Of a DNA stretch of 22,763 nt, positions 14,875 through 22,763 are shown piece after piece. Within the stretch, counting starts at the first letter, position 1. Each line of letters opens with the position of its first letter. Source of the stretch: Prevotellaceae bacterium (GTDB taxonomy: Bacteria > Bacteroidota > Bacteroidia > Bacteroidales > UBA932). The stretch spans positions 1 through 22,763 of the forward strand of contig JAIRMK010000079.1 of the NCBI GenBank assembly GCA_031258755.1, given 5' to 3'. The notes beneath the pieces were generated by a model. That model was not told the DNA's origin. It ran no database searches and worked only from the letters and a program-made list of their open reading frames with translations. Made by a program: the position numbers and the translations under genes.

Positions 14875-15747
14875 TTAGTCAAGGATTGTTAAATCAAGGT
14901 TTTTTGCTTCGTCTTTCCGGCGCAGCGAAACGGTGCGCAATTCGTCTAAATCGAGGTTCCACTCATCCCGCATATAGGCATACACGATTTCGAATTTCGA
15001 CATGATAATAGCCCGTCCGTCGGCTCCTGCGGTAGTTAGTAATGCTTCCCACTCCGCTGAGGTGTGGTAAAAATATTCCCCGAAGGTGATAGTAAAATCT
15101 TCTGCCGCACTGTGGGCTGCATAAGGCGTCAAAAAGCCGGCACGCAGGGCGGCTTCTCTACTGGTGTAGTGGGTGTCATACACGTCGCCCACATAGCCGC
15201 TTCCGCTGACTTCGTCAAAATCCTTGGGGCGCGGTTTCCGCGCGTCGAGGATATGTCCGAATTCATGAAATACCAAGCCCACAACGTCGTTGTTCTGCTG
15301 GTCGAAAAAATTAACGCGGTAGAAAATCATCTTCTCACCACCTTCTGCTGCGCCCAAAATTTCGGAGCCATTGTTCCTGACCGCTCCCGAGCCGATAAAA
15401 AGAAACGATTTTGGAAAATTGTCGTGGATGAAATCCTGGCTTCCGGTCACTTCGTCAAAGGCCTCCAGTCCGGCGAAGCGCACTAATTTTGCGATTTGAA
15501 CGGACTTGTCATATTCGGCCGGCACGAGGTTGTAGCTCATGTCCGACTCAATGTCTTCCATCCGGTACATGACCTGGATGTTGTAGGGTATGACATAGTT
15601 TTTAAAGAGCCACCGGTCGAATTCGTTCTCCACGCGCGGGGTTTCCTTAATCGTGCTCTCGCTGTTCAGGGCGTCTTCCGAGCAGGAGCCGAGCCACAGG
15701 GTTGCCGGCAGGGTTATCAGTACATATAGTATAAACTTTTTCATCAT
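14875..15747 (-). CDS. SusCD-associated zinc metallopeptidase lipoprotein (HExxH)
   Basis: The 290-aa lipoprotein has lipobox LGSC (Cys22) and an acidic SED start. The zinc site is VFHEFGHILD with His161, Glu162 and His165. A conserved SREAALRAGFLTPYAAH block follows, and Glu216 in AAEDFTITFGEYF is the likely third ligand, as in gluzincin-type peptidases. This matches the family described as substrate import-associated zinc metallohydrolase lipoproteins, named for its link with SusCD operons. It presumably cleaves a peptide or other substrate at the cell surface before import; the substrate is unknown. It lies 37 bp after susD and 12 bp before the DUF4302 gene. Two adjacent ATGs are possible starts, and the first is used. 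Confidence 0.88.
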   Translation of the reverse strand: MMKKFILYVLITLPATLWLGSCSEDALNSESTIKETPRVENEFDRWLFKNYVIPYNIQVMYRMEDIESDMSYNLVPAEYDKSVQIAKLVRFAGLEAFDEVTGSQDFIHDNFPKSFLFIGSGAVRNNGSEILGAAEGGEKMIFYRVNFFDQQNNDVVGLVFHEFGHILDARKPRPKDFDEVSGSGYVGDVYDTHYTSREAALRAGFLTPYAAHSAAEDFTITFGEYFYHTSAEWEALLTTAGADGRAIIMSKFEIVYAYMRDEWNLDLDELRTVSLRRKDEAKNLDLTILD

Positions 15748-15784
15748 GTTTTTCTTTTTTATTATAATTTATCCTGTCATGTTA

Positions 15785-17347
15785 TCACGGATTTGGGGTA
15801 ATTCCCGCCGAAACGACGTCGAGCGGTATTTGTATGGCATAACGGTTGTGCCGTTTGTTGAGTGTGGTGCGGGTTTCCAGCAACAGGGTGCCGGCGTTGT
15901 TTAATACGCGGCGGGTTACTTCCATGCCGTAGCGCTTCATGTCGAACCACCGTAGTCCCATGTGTATGGTTTCCACGCGGCGGATGAAGAGTAAACATTG
16001 GATGAAATTTTCCTGTTTCCCCGCTGTGATTTCAAAATCGGGGTTAATCCGTTTTTTCGGGGTGGGGCGGTCGGGCGTGTAGTAATCGAACTGGTCGGCC
16101 CATGTTTCAATGCCGGCTTCCGTCACTAAGTTGGCTCCGGTTTTTATGGTGTTGTTCGCCCATAATTGGATGTCGGCCGTAGCGTTGGTATAGTCTTCTT
16201 TCATGATGTAGGCTTCGGCGCGGTTCAACAGCGCTTCTTCGGCCGTGAACGCTGCATATACGCCGCGGTAATAGCCTGTCCCCGCCACGGGGTCGGTAAA
16301 TTCGAAATATACGGGTGAACGCGGAAATGCCACCCTGTCCAGATTGGCGGAAACAAGTACGTATGGCGGCAGGTAGTAGGTGTCGTAGGAGTAGCTGCCC
16401 CACGGGCCGGTAGCTTCAATGGTTTCCTTTTGTGAAATCATCCGTCCGTGTGCATAACGGCCGGCAGTGGAATAAGCTCCATATACCATGCCCAGTACGG
16501 AATAGCCGGTGAGAAGCAAGAAATTGTCTTTGGCTTCGTGCCCGGAATATTTTTTGCCGACGTCGTTCAGATTTTTCGGCAACGAGTTCAGATAGACATA
16601 GTCACGCAGCAACAGTTGTGGTGATGACCCTAACGCGGCGGTGGAATAATCAATGACCTTGTCCCATTGCTGGTAGTACAGGTAGAAGCGGGATGCGAAG
16701 GCATTGGCTGCATTTTTGTTAAAGTGGTATTTGGGCACGTCATACGTTTTGTCGTCAATCAACGGCAGTCCCGCTTCGAGGTCGGCGGCTATTTTTTCGT
16801 AGTTCGAGGCGAGCGACGGGCGTTCGTACTTGGGCTCTAACTCCGTTTCGGGCTTTTCCATGTAAGGGATGCCCATGTCGGTATCGGCATGTTGGGGGCT
16901 GTAGTGCTGGCAGAACACATTGGCCAGTACGAAATGCGCGTAGGCGCGGCACACCAGCGCTTCGCCCCTGAGCGGTTGCATCTCGGGCGGGTTGCCCAGT
17001 TCCTCAATGGCCGCCAGCGCTTGATTGGCGCAGGCGATAGCGCCGTAGCACCCCGACCATATTTGCCCCGGACTTTCATTATTCCCGGCCGTTACATTCT
17101 GCCAGTAAAAAACCTGGTCGTAAAATTGGCTGGTATTCGTGTTGTCTGCATGGTCGTCGCCGTTGTCCGACGACATTTCGGTAACCATCAGATACCCGTG
17201 TGTAGAATAGGCCGAGCCGAGCAGTTTCTTAATCTTGGCATAGGAGTTCAGTTCTGCCCGGTTATCGGGCATTTCATCCAGAAAGTCGTTACACGAAAAA
17301 CTGAAAAATGCCAGTAATGGTAATAATATGTATAATTTCTTTTTCAT
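15785..17347 (-). CDS. SusD/RagB family outer-membrane nutrient-binding lipoprotein
   Basis: The 520-aa lipoprotein has lipobox FSFSC (Cys19) and the SusD start CNDFLDEMPDNRAEL. The TPR-like core is evident in CYGAIACANQALAAIEEL, GEALVCRAYAHFVLANVF (helices near 140-160) and NYEKIAADLEAGLPLID. The C-terminus has the usual RRVETIHMGLRWFDMKRYGM block near 465-485. SusD proteins cap SusC barrels and capture glycans or peptides at the surface. The gene follows susC by 24 bp. The zinc peptidase next door hints at peptide or glycoprotein cargo, but no ligand can be assigned. Length is normal and no damage is seen. Confidence 0.94.
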   Translation of the reverse strand: MKKKLYILLPLLAFFSFSCNDFLDEMPDNRAELNSYAKIKKLLGSAYSTHGYLMVTEMSSDNGDDHADNTNTSQFYDQVFYWQNVTAGNNESPGQIWSGCYGAIACANQALAAIEELGNPPEMQPLRGEALVCRAYAHFVLANVFCQHYSPQHADTDMGIPYMEKPETELEPKYERPSLASNYEKIAADLEAGLPLIDDKTYDVPKYHFNKNAANAFASRFYLYYQQWDKVIDYSTAALGSSPQLLLRDYVYLNSLPKNLNDVGKKYSGHEAKDNFLLLTGYSVLGMVYGAYSTAGRYAHGRMISQKETIEATGPWGSYSYDTYYLPPYVLVSANLDRVAFPRSPVYFEFTDPVAGTGYYRGVYAAFTAEEALLNRAEAYIMKEDYTNATADIQLWANNTIKTGANLVTEAGIETWADQFDYYTPDRPTPKKRINPDFEITAGKQENFIQCLLFIRRVETIHMGLRWFDMKRYGMEVTRRVLNNAGTLLLETRTTLNKRHNRYAIQIPLDVVSAGITPNP

Positions 17348-17371
17348 AGCTGTTTTATAATTCTTAATTCT

Positions 17372-20300
17372 TTACATTCCTATTTTCAACGTCATTGTAA
17401 ATTGCTTTGGCACCGGCGCGGCCACCCCGCCCGAGTTGAAAAATTCGGGGTCCTGGCCGTTGAGCGCCTCGTCGGAATAAATCAGGAACAAATTGGTTGC
17501 TTGAAGTTTCAACGATAAATTCGACAGTTTTAATTTTTCTATCATTTGTTTCGGGAAATCGTACGAGATGGAAATTTCTTTCATGCGGATGAAGTCGCCG
17601 CTGGCGATGCGTACATCCGAATAGTTATAGGCATTGTAGGCCGATGCAAGGCTGGCAATTTCCCTATTCTGCCGGGTGCTGATGATAGCCGGGATGTTCG
17701 TGATGTACTCGTCGCCGGGCACTACCCAGCGGTCGCTAAACTCTTTCGGCATGGACAGGAAGTCGGTGTACGACGACCGGAACACGGGGTTCAGGCGCAC
17801 CACGTTGCCCATGGAATAGGTGATAAACACATTTAACCGGAAGTTTTTATACTTGAAGATATTGCCGAAACTCCCGATGTCTGTCGGGTCGGCCGAGCCG
17901 GAATAGTTGAGGAAATTAATATTCCTGTCCTGGAAGATAACACCTGTAGTAGTGCGGTACCCGTCGTGTCCGACGAAAGTGGGAATACCCTCGTCGTTCA
18001 ATCCGGCAAATGGGATCGAAAAGATGGCACGCACCGGGTAGCCTTCCAGTGCAAAGCCGGTGGAGCCGACCAGGTCAATCACCCTTTTGCTGTTTTGTAA
18101 TTTCGTTACGATGTTTTTGATGTGTGAATAAATAAAATCGGTACTCCAGCTGAAATCTTTCGTTTGGATGTTTTTGGTGGAAATGGTCAGTTCAATGCCG
18201 TTGGATTCCATGGTGGCGATATTCCCCATTTTCCCGATTTGTCCGCCTAAGCCCTGTGTGGTCACGGGGCCAATCAGGTCGTAGTTGTTGCGTTTGTACC
18301 AGTCAAATTCCACGCTGATGCGGTTGTCCAAAAAACCCGCATTGATGCCGAGGTTAAGCTCGTGTTTCTTTTCGTAGGTGAGCGAACTGTTTTCGAGGTC
18401 GTAAATGTCTAAAACGGATTCTGCCACGCCGCTCGACGGACGCCATGGGTTAAGGCTGGATATTACAACCTGCGCATTGGTTACCGAGGCTGGCCCCCTG
18501 TCGGCCGTCAAACTGTATGACGCCCGCAGGGTAAGGTGCGAAAGCACCGGGGTCAATTTGTCAAAAAACGGCTCTTCGTGCGCATTCCATGCGCCGGAAA
18601 TATTCCATGTGGGCAGCCACCGGGAAGTCGTGGCGCGTCCTAACTTGTTGGAGCCTTCATAGCGGAGCGTGCCGTTAATGGTATACCTTCTTTTATAGGA
18701 ATAGGTGGCGTTGCCCACAAAGGCGGCATGGCGCGAATGGGTATTGGTTAAGGTATAGTACTCGGAGCCTTCTTCCTTACCTTTTTTAAATGCTTCCCAG
18801 GTATAAAACGGGATTTCGCCCATGTCATATTGCATACCCCAGCCCCGGAACCACGAGCTGTGGCGGTCTACGGAATTGATTTCGGTGGCGCCATACAGGT
18901 TGATGATGTGCGCCTCGTCGAATACTTTGTCGTAGGCCACAGCAGCGCGGAAGTCATAAGCCAGCATGCCGTAATCGGTGTGCTGGTAAATACCGCCGGC
19001 CGGCATTATACTGACAGGTTGGGCGTAGGGGTCGTCAGGATTTTTATACAGGTAAGAATTACTGTCGCGAACCGTTTTATTGGGCATAGCCCTGAATGCC
19101 AACGACTGGTTTGATTCGTCCATGATATTGTGCTCTTGCAGGGTGTACTGGTATTTTATCGCGGCTAACGCCGAAATTTCCAATCCTTGCATCACTTTCC
19201 ATTTCAGTTCGCCCTGAAATTTCAAATCACTCACTTTTAAATCTATATAGTTGTTGTCTAATTCGTGCAGGATATTGAAGTCGGCATAATTGCGCGTATA
19301 AAACACCGTGGGGTCGAGCGTCCGGGAACTGTTGAGGGCGTAAGAATACGGGTTGATGTCGAACTCCCGTTTCACCTCGCCGTTTACGATGTCTATGTCG
19401 CGCGACAGGGTGCCGGGCGCTTTTTGTTTGCGGTGCGAACCGTTAAAAATAAGGTTTAACGAAACGCCGGGAAGGAAATTATAAGTGGTATTCAGGTTGG
19501 CCGTATAGCGGTTTACCTGGCTTGATTTTGTCCAGCCTTCGTCAGACAGTACGCTCATTGATGCATAATAGGACAGTTTTTCATTACCCGAAGAAATGCT
19601 GACGGAGTGGTTGTGCATGACGTTTTGGTTGAAAAGTTCATTAAACCAGTTTGTATTGCGGTACTCCGCTTCCCGCAGGTAGGCGTTCATGGCGGCATCG
19701 GTGTTCAGCAACGCGCCATCTTTTATCAATTGGTACATTTTGCCGTAAATCCCGCTGGTTGCCCTGTTCGATATATCTCCCAGATTGAGCCAGCCTTTTT
19801 GCTCCATTTCGCGGTAAACGCCTATTTGTTCCTGCGAGTTCATGATGTTGAAATCGGCGTAAGTGGGGACGGCGCGGTAAGTATATTCGCCGGTGTAGTT
19901 GATGCTCATTTGTCCCGTGCGGCCCTTCTTGGTGGTAATCACAATCACGCCCGCCATGGCGCGTGCGCCGTAAATGGAGGTGGCCGAGCCGTCTTTCAGG
20001 ATTTGAAAGCTCTCGATGTCGTCGGCATTCAGCCCGGAGATTGCCGAACTGATAAGCGTGGTGGCGTCGCCCGATGAAAGGGCGTCGGCGTCAACTTCTA
20101 TGACGTCTTCCAGCACCACGCCGTCAACCACCCACAAGGGTTTCGAACTGCCATAGATAGAAGTTGCGCCGCGCACACGAATTTTGGGCGCTGTACCGAA
20201 CGTTCCCGATACGTTTTGTACGGAAACCCCGGCGGCGCGGCCTTCCAGCGCACGGCTAATTTCCGGGATACCGTCTAACTTTGCATCTTCGGCCGATATG

Positions 20301-20995
20301 CTGACGGCCGCGCCGGTGAAAATCCGCTTGTCGATTTTCGTCATACCGGTTACCACAACTTCCGTCAGCTCTACCGCATCCGTTTCCATTATTACATTAA
20401 TTTCCGTGCGGCCATTTACAGCGATTTCCTGCTTTTTTAATCCCACATACGAAAAGACCAGCGTGGCATTGGCCGGCGCCGCGATGCTGTAATGCCCGTT
20501 GTCGTCGGTGAGTACGGCCCTGGTGCTCCCCTTTATCGCCACCGTAACGCCAAACAGCGGCTCCGTTTTATCGGCCACTTTTCCTGTGACGGTTACGGAT
20601 TTTGTGGCAGGCTCTTGCGGGGTTGCAGTTTTTTTTGAAAGAATAATGTAGTTTTCTTTCATCGAATGGGTCAGGCCGGTATTGAGCAACACCCGGTCTA
20701 ACACAGTAGTGACCTCTTCGTTTTTCACCTCAATGTTCACTTTTTTAGTGGTGTCTATGTCGCCCACATTATACACCACCGACATTTTCGTTTGTTGTTT
20801 GATCTCCTGAAAGATGGTTGTTATGGAAACGTCCTTGAGATTCAAGGTGACCCGTGTGTTTTGTGCCAAAAGGGAGGAAAAGGTAATGCCCTGCAGGATG
20901 AATATAACCATCAGGATTTTCTTTCTTAATCTTTTAGCACATTTACAATGATATGGCTGTCTTTGTCGTCCATCGGTTTTTAATTTACTTTTCAT
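17372..20995 (-). CDS. SusC/RagA TonB-dependent transporter with STN signalling domain
   Basis: The 1207-aa outer-membrane transporter has a long basic leader (1-26) before the hydrophobic signal (27-45, ending SSLLAQ). An STN/secretin domain follows at about 48-120 (LNLKDVSITTIFQEI), then a carboxypeptidase-regulatory-like beta-sandwich at 134-205 (TGKVADKTEPLFGV). A TonB-box-like TEVVVTGM comes next, then the plug at 221-357 with VRGATSIYGSSKPLWVVDGV and LKDGSATSIYGARAMAGV. The rest is a 22-strand-type barrel ending in FTMTLKIGM. The STN domain marks it as a transducer able to signal to FecR, which explains the extra length over a plain SusC. It is 45 bp downstream of fecR and 24 bp upstream of susD. 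An inner start at Met29 is possible but would lose the basic n-region. Confidence 0.95.
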   Translation of the reverse strand: MKSKLKTDGRQRQPYHCKCAKRLRKKILMVIFILQGITFSSLLAQNTRVTLNLKDVSITTIFQEIKQQTKMSVVYNVGDIDTTKKVNIEVKNEEVTTVLDRVLLNTGLTHSMKENYIILSKKTATPQEPATKSVTVTGKVADKTEPLFGVTVAIKGSTRAVLTDDNGHYSIAAPANATLVFSYVGLKKQEIAVNGRTEINVIMETDAVELTEVVVTGMTKIDKRIFTGAAVSISAEDAKLDGIPEISRALEGRAAGVSVQNVSGTFGTAPKIRVRGATSIYGSSKPLWVVDGVVLEDVIEVDADALSSGDATTLISSAISGLNADDIESFQILKDGSATSIYGARAMAGVIVITTKKGRTGQMSINYTGEYTYRAVPTYADFNIMNSQEQIGVYREMEQKGWLNLGDISNRATSGIYGKMYQLIKDGALLNTDAAMNAYLREAEYRNTNWFNELFNQNVMHNHSVSISSGNEKLSYYASMSVLSDEGWTKSSQVNRYTANLNTTYNFLPGVSLNLIFNGSHRKQKAPGTLSRDIDIVNGEVKREFDINPYSYALNSSRTLDPTVFYTRNYADFNILHELDNNYIDLKVSDLKFQGELKWKVMQGLEISALAAIKYQYTLQEHNIMDESNQSLAFRAMPNKTVRDSNSYLYKNPDDPYAQPVSIMPAGGIYQHTDYGMLAYDFRAAVAYDKVFDEAHIINLYGATEINSVDRHSSWFRGWGMQYDMGEIPFYTWEAFKKGKEEGSEYYTLTNTHSRHAAFVGNATYSYKRRYTINGTLRYEGSNKLGRATTSRWLPTWNISGAWNAHEEPFFDKLTPVLSHLTLRASYSLTADRGPASVTNAQVVISSLNPWRPSSGVAESVLDIYDLENSSLTYEKKHELNLGINAGFLDNRISVEFDWYKRNNYDLIGPVTTQGLGGQIGKMGNIATMESNGIELTISTKNIQTKDFSWSTDFIYSHIKNIVTKLQNSKRVIDLVGSTGFALEGYPVRAIFSIPFAGLNDEGIPTFVGHDGYRTTTGVIFQDRNINFLNYSGSADPTDIGSFGNIFKYKNFRLNVFITYSMGNVVRLNPVFRSSYTDFLSMPKEFSDRWVVPGDEYITNIPAIISTRQNREIASLASAYNAYNYSDVRIASGDFIRMKEISISYDFPKQMIEKLKLSNLSLKLQATNLFLIYSDEALNGQDPEFFNSGGVAAPVPKQFTMTLKIGM

Positions 20996-21040
20996 TCGTT
21001 TAGATTTTTCTATTAAAAGGTTGGTATTAAATCATTTAAC

Positions 21041-22030
21041 TCATCGTTCCGAGAGCTCAATGTGCCGGTTGCTGATTTTGTAATCAAACGTATTGGTCAA
21101 CTTGAGAATAGAGAAGATTTGATAAATATTTTCCGTAGTTTCAAAATCGCAGGTGAACTTTTCATTGCGTAACTTTTCGCTGGAAATGGTGATGTCCACA
21201 TTGTAGTACCGTTCGAGGCTGGCGGCAATTTCGCCCAACGGCGCGTTTTCAAAATGCAGTTTTCCGTTAATCCAGTCGATGTATTCTTCCGCCGCCGGAC
21301 AAACGTACAATTCGCTTTGATTGATTTCCCGGTTGAAGCGAAGTTGCTCGTTGGGTTTCATGACAATCTCTTTGTCGCCCCATGCAGTAGCCGTCACTTT
21401 AATTTCTCCTTCCAGCAGGGTGGTGGTGATAAGTATATCGTCGTTATTGGAACGGATGTTAAACCGTGTTCCCGAAACGGTAATTTGTAAATCGTTGCTG
21501 TGTACCACAAAAGGATGGGTTTTGTCTTTTTCCACCTCAAAATAAGCCTCCCCGCTCAAATATACTTCTCTTTCTTTGGAAGCGAAAAATGGAACCGGAT
21601 TGTAATACTCCAACGTACTGCACGCACCGACCCAAATTTTACTGCCGTCCGGAAGAACAGCCTGCACCCTTTCCCCTAAATTGGTTACAATGGTAAAGGG
21701 CTTGGAAAGGGTTTTCATCATGTGGATACCATTTAATACGATCATTCCGGCAAATACAGCCGCCGCTGCCGTTATAGCCATTCGCCACCCATATTTCATA
21801 CGGCGTTTCCCGGCATTTTTTCTTCTGATTTTTTCCTTCAATTCCAAAAAAGACTGTTCTGTGTCAACTTGATTATAAACATGCAGGCGATCGCCGACAA
21901 ATAATGTAAAATACAACTGTTCCAGAAGTGTTTGGTTATCTTTCGAGGCTAAGTACCAAGCCTCCACGTCTTGGCGAGCTGTTTCGTGAAGTGTGTTACA
22001 GAGATATGCAATCAGTGTTTCGTTGTTCAT
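21041..22030 (-). CDS. FecR-type anti-sigma factor
   Basis: The protein has 329 residues from the ATG at 22030; a TTG two codons upstream (22036) is also in frame but less likely. The N-terminal cytoplasmic part (1-80) would bind the sigma factor. A transmembrane helix spans about 82-102 (WRMAITAAAAVFAGMIVL). The periplasmic FecR domain covers about 112-215, with VLPDGSKIWVGACSTLEYY, GEAYFEVEKDKTHPFVV and GTRFNI. A C-terminal STN-like DUF4974 domain lies at about 255-325 (LHFENAPLGEIAASLERYYN). It would hold the divergently encoded ECF sigma factor inactive until the SusC STN domain signals ligand binding. It is the first gene of the minus-strand series. Confidence 0.93.
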   Translation of the reverse strand: MNNETLIAYLCNTLHETARQDVEAWYLASKDNQTLLEQLYFTLFVGDRLHVYNQVDTEQSFLELKEKIRRKNAGKRRMKYGWRMAITAAAAVFAGMIVLNGIHMMKTLSKPFTIVTNLGERVQAVLPDGSKIWVGACSTLEYYNPVPFFASKEREVYLSGEAYFEVEKDKTHPFVVHSNDLQITVSGTRFNIRSNNDDILITTTLLEGEIKVTATAWGDKEIVMKPNEQLRFNREINQSELYVCPAAEEYIDWINGKLHFENAPLGEIAASLERYYNVDITISSEKLRNEKFTCDFETTENIYQIFSILKLTNTFDYKISNRHIELSER

Positions 22031-22137
22031 TTTCAATTGTTTAATGCGGTTTTCTTTAATTTTAACCCGCCATGCAGTAATTTGTCTTTATATTAATACA
22101 ATTTAAACTTAATATGTACTAAATAAAAAGTGCATTT
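22031..22137. other. AT-rich divergent intergenic region between fecR and the sigma gene
   Basis: About 107 bp of AT-rich sequence separates the fecR start from the sigma promoter. No TTTG-(19-21)-TAnnTTTG promoter was found on the minus strand, so fecR may use a non-consensus promoter, perhaps one recognised by its own sigma factor. No clear inverted repeat was noticed. Confidence 0.5.
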
Positions 22138-22168
22138 TTTGTTTTGTAGAATAAAAAAGATATATTTG
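22138..22168 (+). promoter_or_regulatory. Bacteroides-type promoter of the ECF sigma gene
   Basis: TTTG at 22138-22141 and TATATTTG at 22161-22168 are 19 bp apart, matching the consensus TTTG-(19-21)-TAnnTTTG exactly. Transcription would begin near 22175, giving a leader of about 13 nt before the ATG at 22188. This implies expression from the housekeeping sigma factor. Confidence 0.75.
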
Positions 22169-22187
22169 TAGTACTTTTAAATTGAAA

Positions 22188-22763
22188 ATGATAAGTAATA
22201 ATAGCCAAATTATTGCAAGGCTCCGTGCCGGAGACGAATATTATTTTGAGTCGGTATATAAGACTTTTTTTCCGGGGTTATGTTCATTTTCGTCTCAATA
22301 TGTGTCTTTGGAAGAAGCCAAGGAAATTGTGCAGGAAACAATGTTATGGTTATGGGAAAACAGAACCTCGTTAATCCCGGAACTTTCCCTGAAGTCGTTG
22401 CTGTTTACTATTGTTAAAAATAAGGCATTGAACCGTATAACGCAAAATGCCACAAAAAGTAAGGTATATCAACAAATAGAAAAGAAATATCAGCAACAAT
22501 TCAATGATCCTGATTTTTATTTGCAAAAGGAATTGATGTCGTTGTTTAATGAAGCCTTGAATAAACTTCCGGCGGAGTACCGGAAAGCGTTTGAAATGAA
22601 CCGTTTTGAAAAATTAACCCATAGAGAAATTGCCGAGCGACTAAATGTATCGCCACAAACCGTAAATTACAGGATTGGACAGGCCTTGAAAATTTTACGG
22701 AAAGAGTTGAAAGATTATTTACCGTTATTCTTCTTGTACGGAACTACTTTTTGGGCGATTTTA
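22188..22763 (+). CDS. ECF (RpoE-like) sigma factor, FecI type; 3' end outside window
   Basis: There are 192 codons from the ATG at 22188 to the end of the window with no stop, so the gene is at least this long and is probably nearly complete. Region 2 is visible at about 8-80, with EEAKEIVQETMLWLWENR answering the core-binding and -10-contact helix. Region 4 (about 122-175) has LPAEYRKAFEMNRFEKLTHR and the helix-turn-helix EIAERLNVSPQTVNYRIGQA. A hydrophobic tail LPLFFLYGTTFWAIL closes the readable part, which is common in Bacteroidetes FecI-like sigma factors. It would direct transcription of the fecR/susCD genes when released by FecR. It is divergent from fecR, whereas sigma and anti-sigma genes are more often collinear. 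Confidence 0.92.
   Translation, partial: MISNNSQIIARLRAGDEYYFESVYKTFFPGLCSFSSQYVSLEEAKEIVQETMLWLWENRTSLIPELSLKSLLFTIVKNKALNRITQNATKSKVYQQIEKKYQQQFNDPDFYLQKELMSLFNEALNKLPAEYRKAFEMNRFEKLTHREIAERLNVSPQTVNYRIGQALKILRKELKDYLPLFFLYGTTFWAIL

Noticed and set aside
16107..16403. Small antisense and alternate-frame open frames within susD, susC and fecR
   Set aside because: They overlap strongly supported genes fully and show no domain or leader features of their own.
22034..22036. TTG as the start of fecR
   Set aside because: It adds only two residues (MK) before a good ATG at 22030, and no feature favours it over the ATG.

Overview
The window looks like a Bacteroidota chromosome, most likely Bacteroidales. 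The grounds are a SusC/SusD pair, an ECF sigma factor with a FecR-type anti-sigma factor, DUF3575 and FimB/Mfa2-type (DUF6562) fimbrial lipoproteins, A-rich leaders in place of Shine-Dalgarno sequences, and promoters of the Bacteroides form (TTTG, 19 bp, TAnnTTTG). No RNA genes, CRISPR arrays or complete insertion sequences were seen.

Left edge (1-1440): two plus-strand genes from the mobile or selfish gene pool. One is an intact Rpn-type PD-(D/E)XK nuclease/putative transposase with a 12-bp tandem repeat in its tail. The other is the 5' remnant of a DDE transposase that keeps a near-ideal promoter but is frameshifted and cut off.

Main block (1437-22030): thirteen recognisable genes, all on the minus strand. 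Most gaps are 10-90 bp, so one long operon or a few overlapping transcripts are plausible. In transcription order they are: fecR; susC with an N-terminal STN signalling domain; susD; a zinc metallopeptidase lipoprotein; a DUF4302 lipoprotein; three large Big2-plus-GLUG lipoproteins (639, 667 and 907 aa); a 216-aa protein without a signal peptide; a DUF3575 membrane protein; a FimB/Mfa2-like lipoprotein; a 786-aa chimera of fimbrillin-like, Big2 and GLUG parts; and an SGNH hydrolase. The ECF sigma factor gene starts at 22188 on the plus strand, divergent from fecR, and runs off the window.

How it may work (inference): the SusC STN domain, FecR and the sigma factor form a ligand-sensing cascade that controls the SusCD importer. 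The metallopeptidase and DUF4302 lipoprotein are its usual surface partners. The Big2/GLUG and fimbrial-like proteins would form a surface adhesin or capture layer.

Most interesting is the four-member family of long lipoproteins at 2256-14020. All four share an unrecognised module around an LIGRKANS-type motif, a GLUG block and an almost invariant PKLFFEE tail, while the N-terminal parts and Big2 number vary. The 907-aa member is a visible mosaic of its two relatives and contains a perfect 71-bp internal repeat. Three members are followed by a GC-rich double-hairpin element, one copy of which is inverted. The fourth is followed by six 21-bp tandem repeats. Together these suggest a recombining, possibly variable, surface-protein locus.
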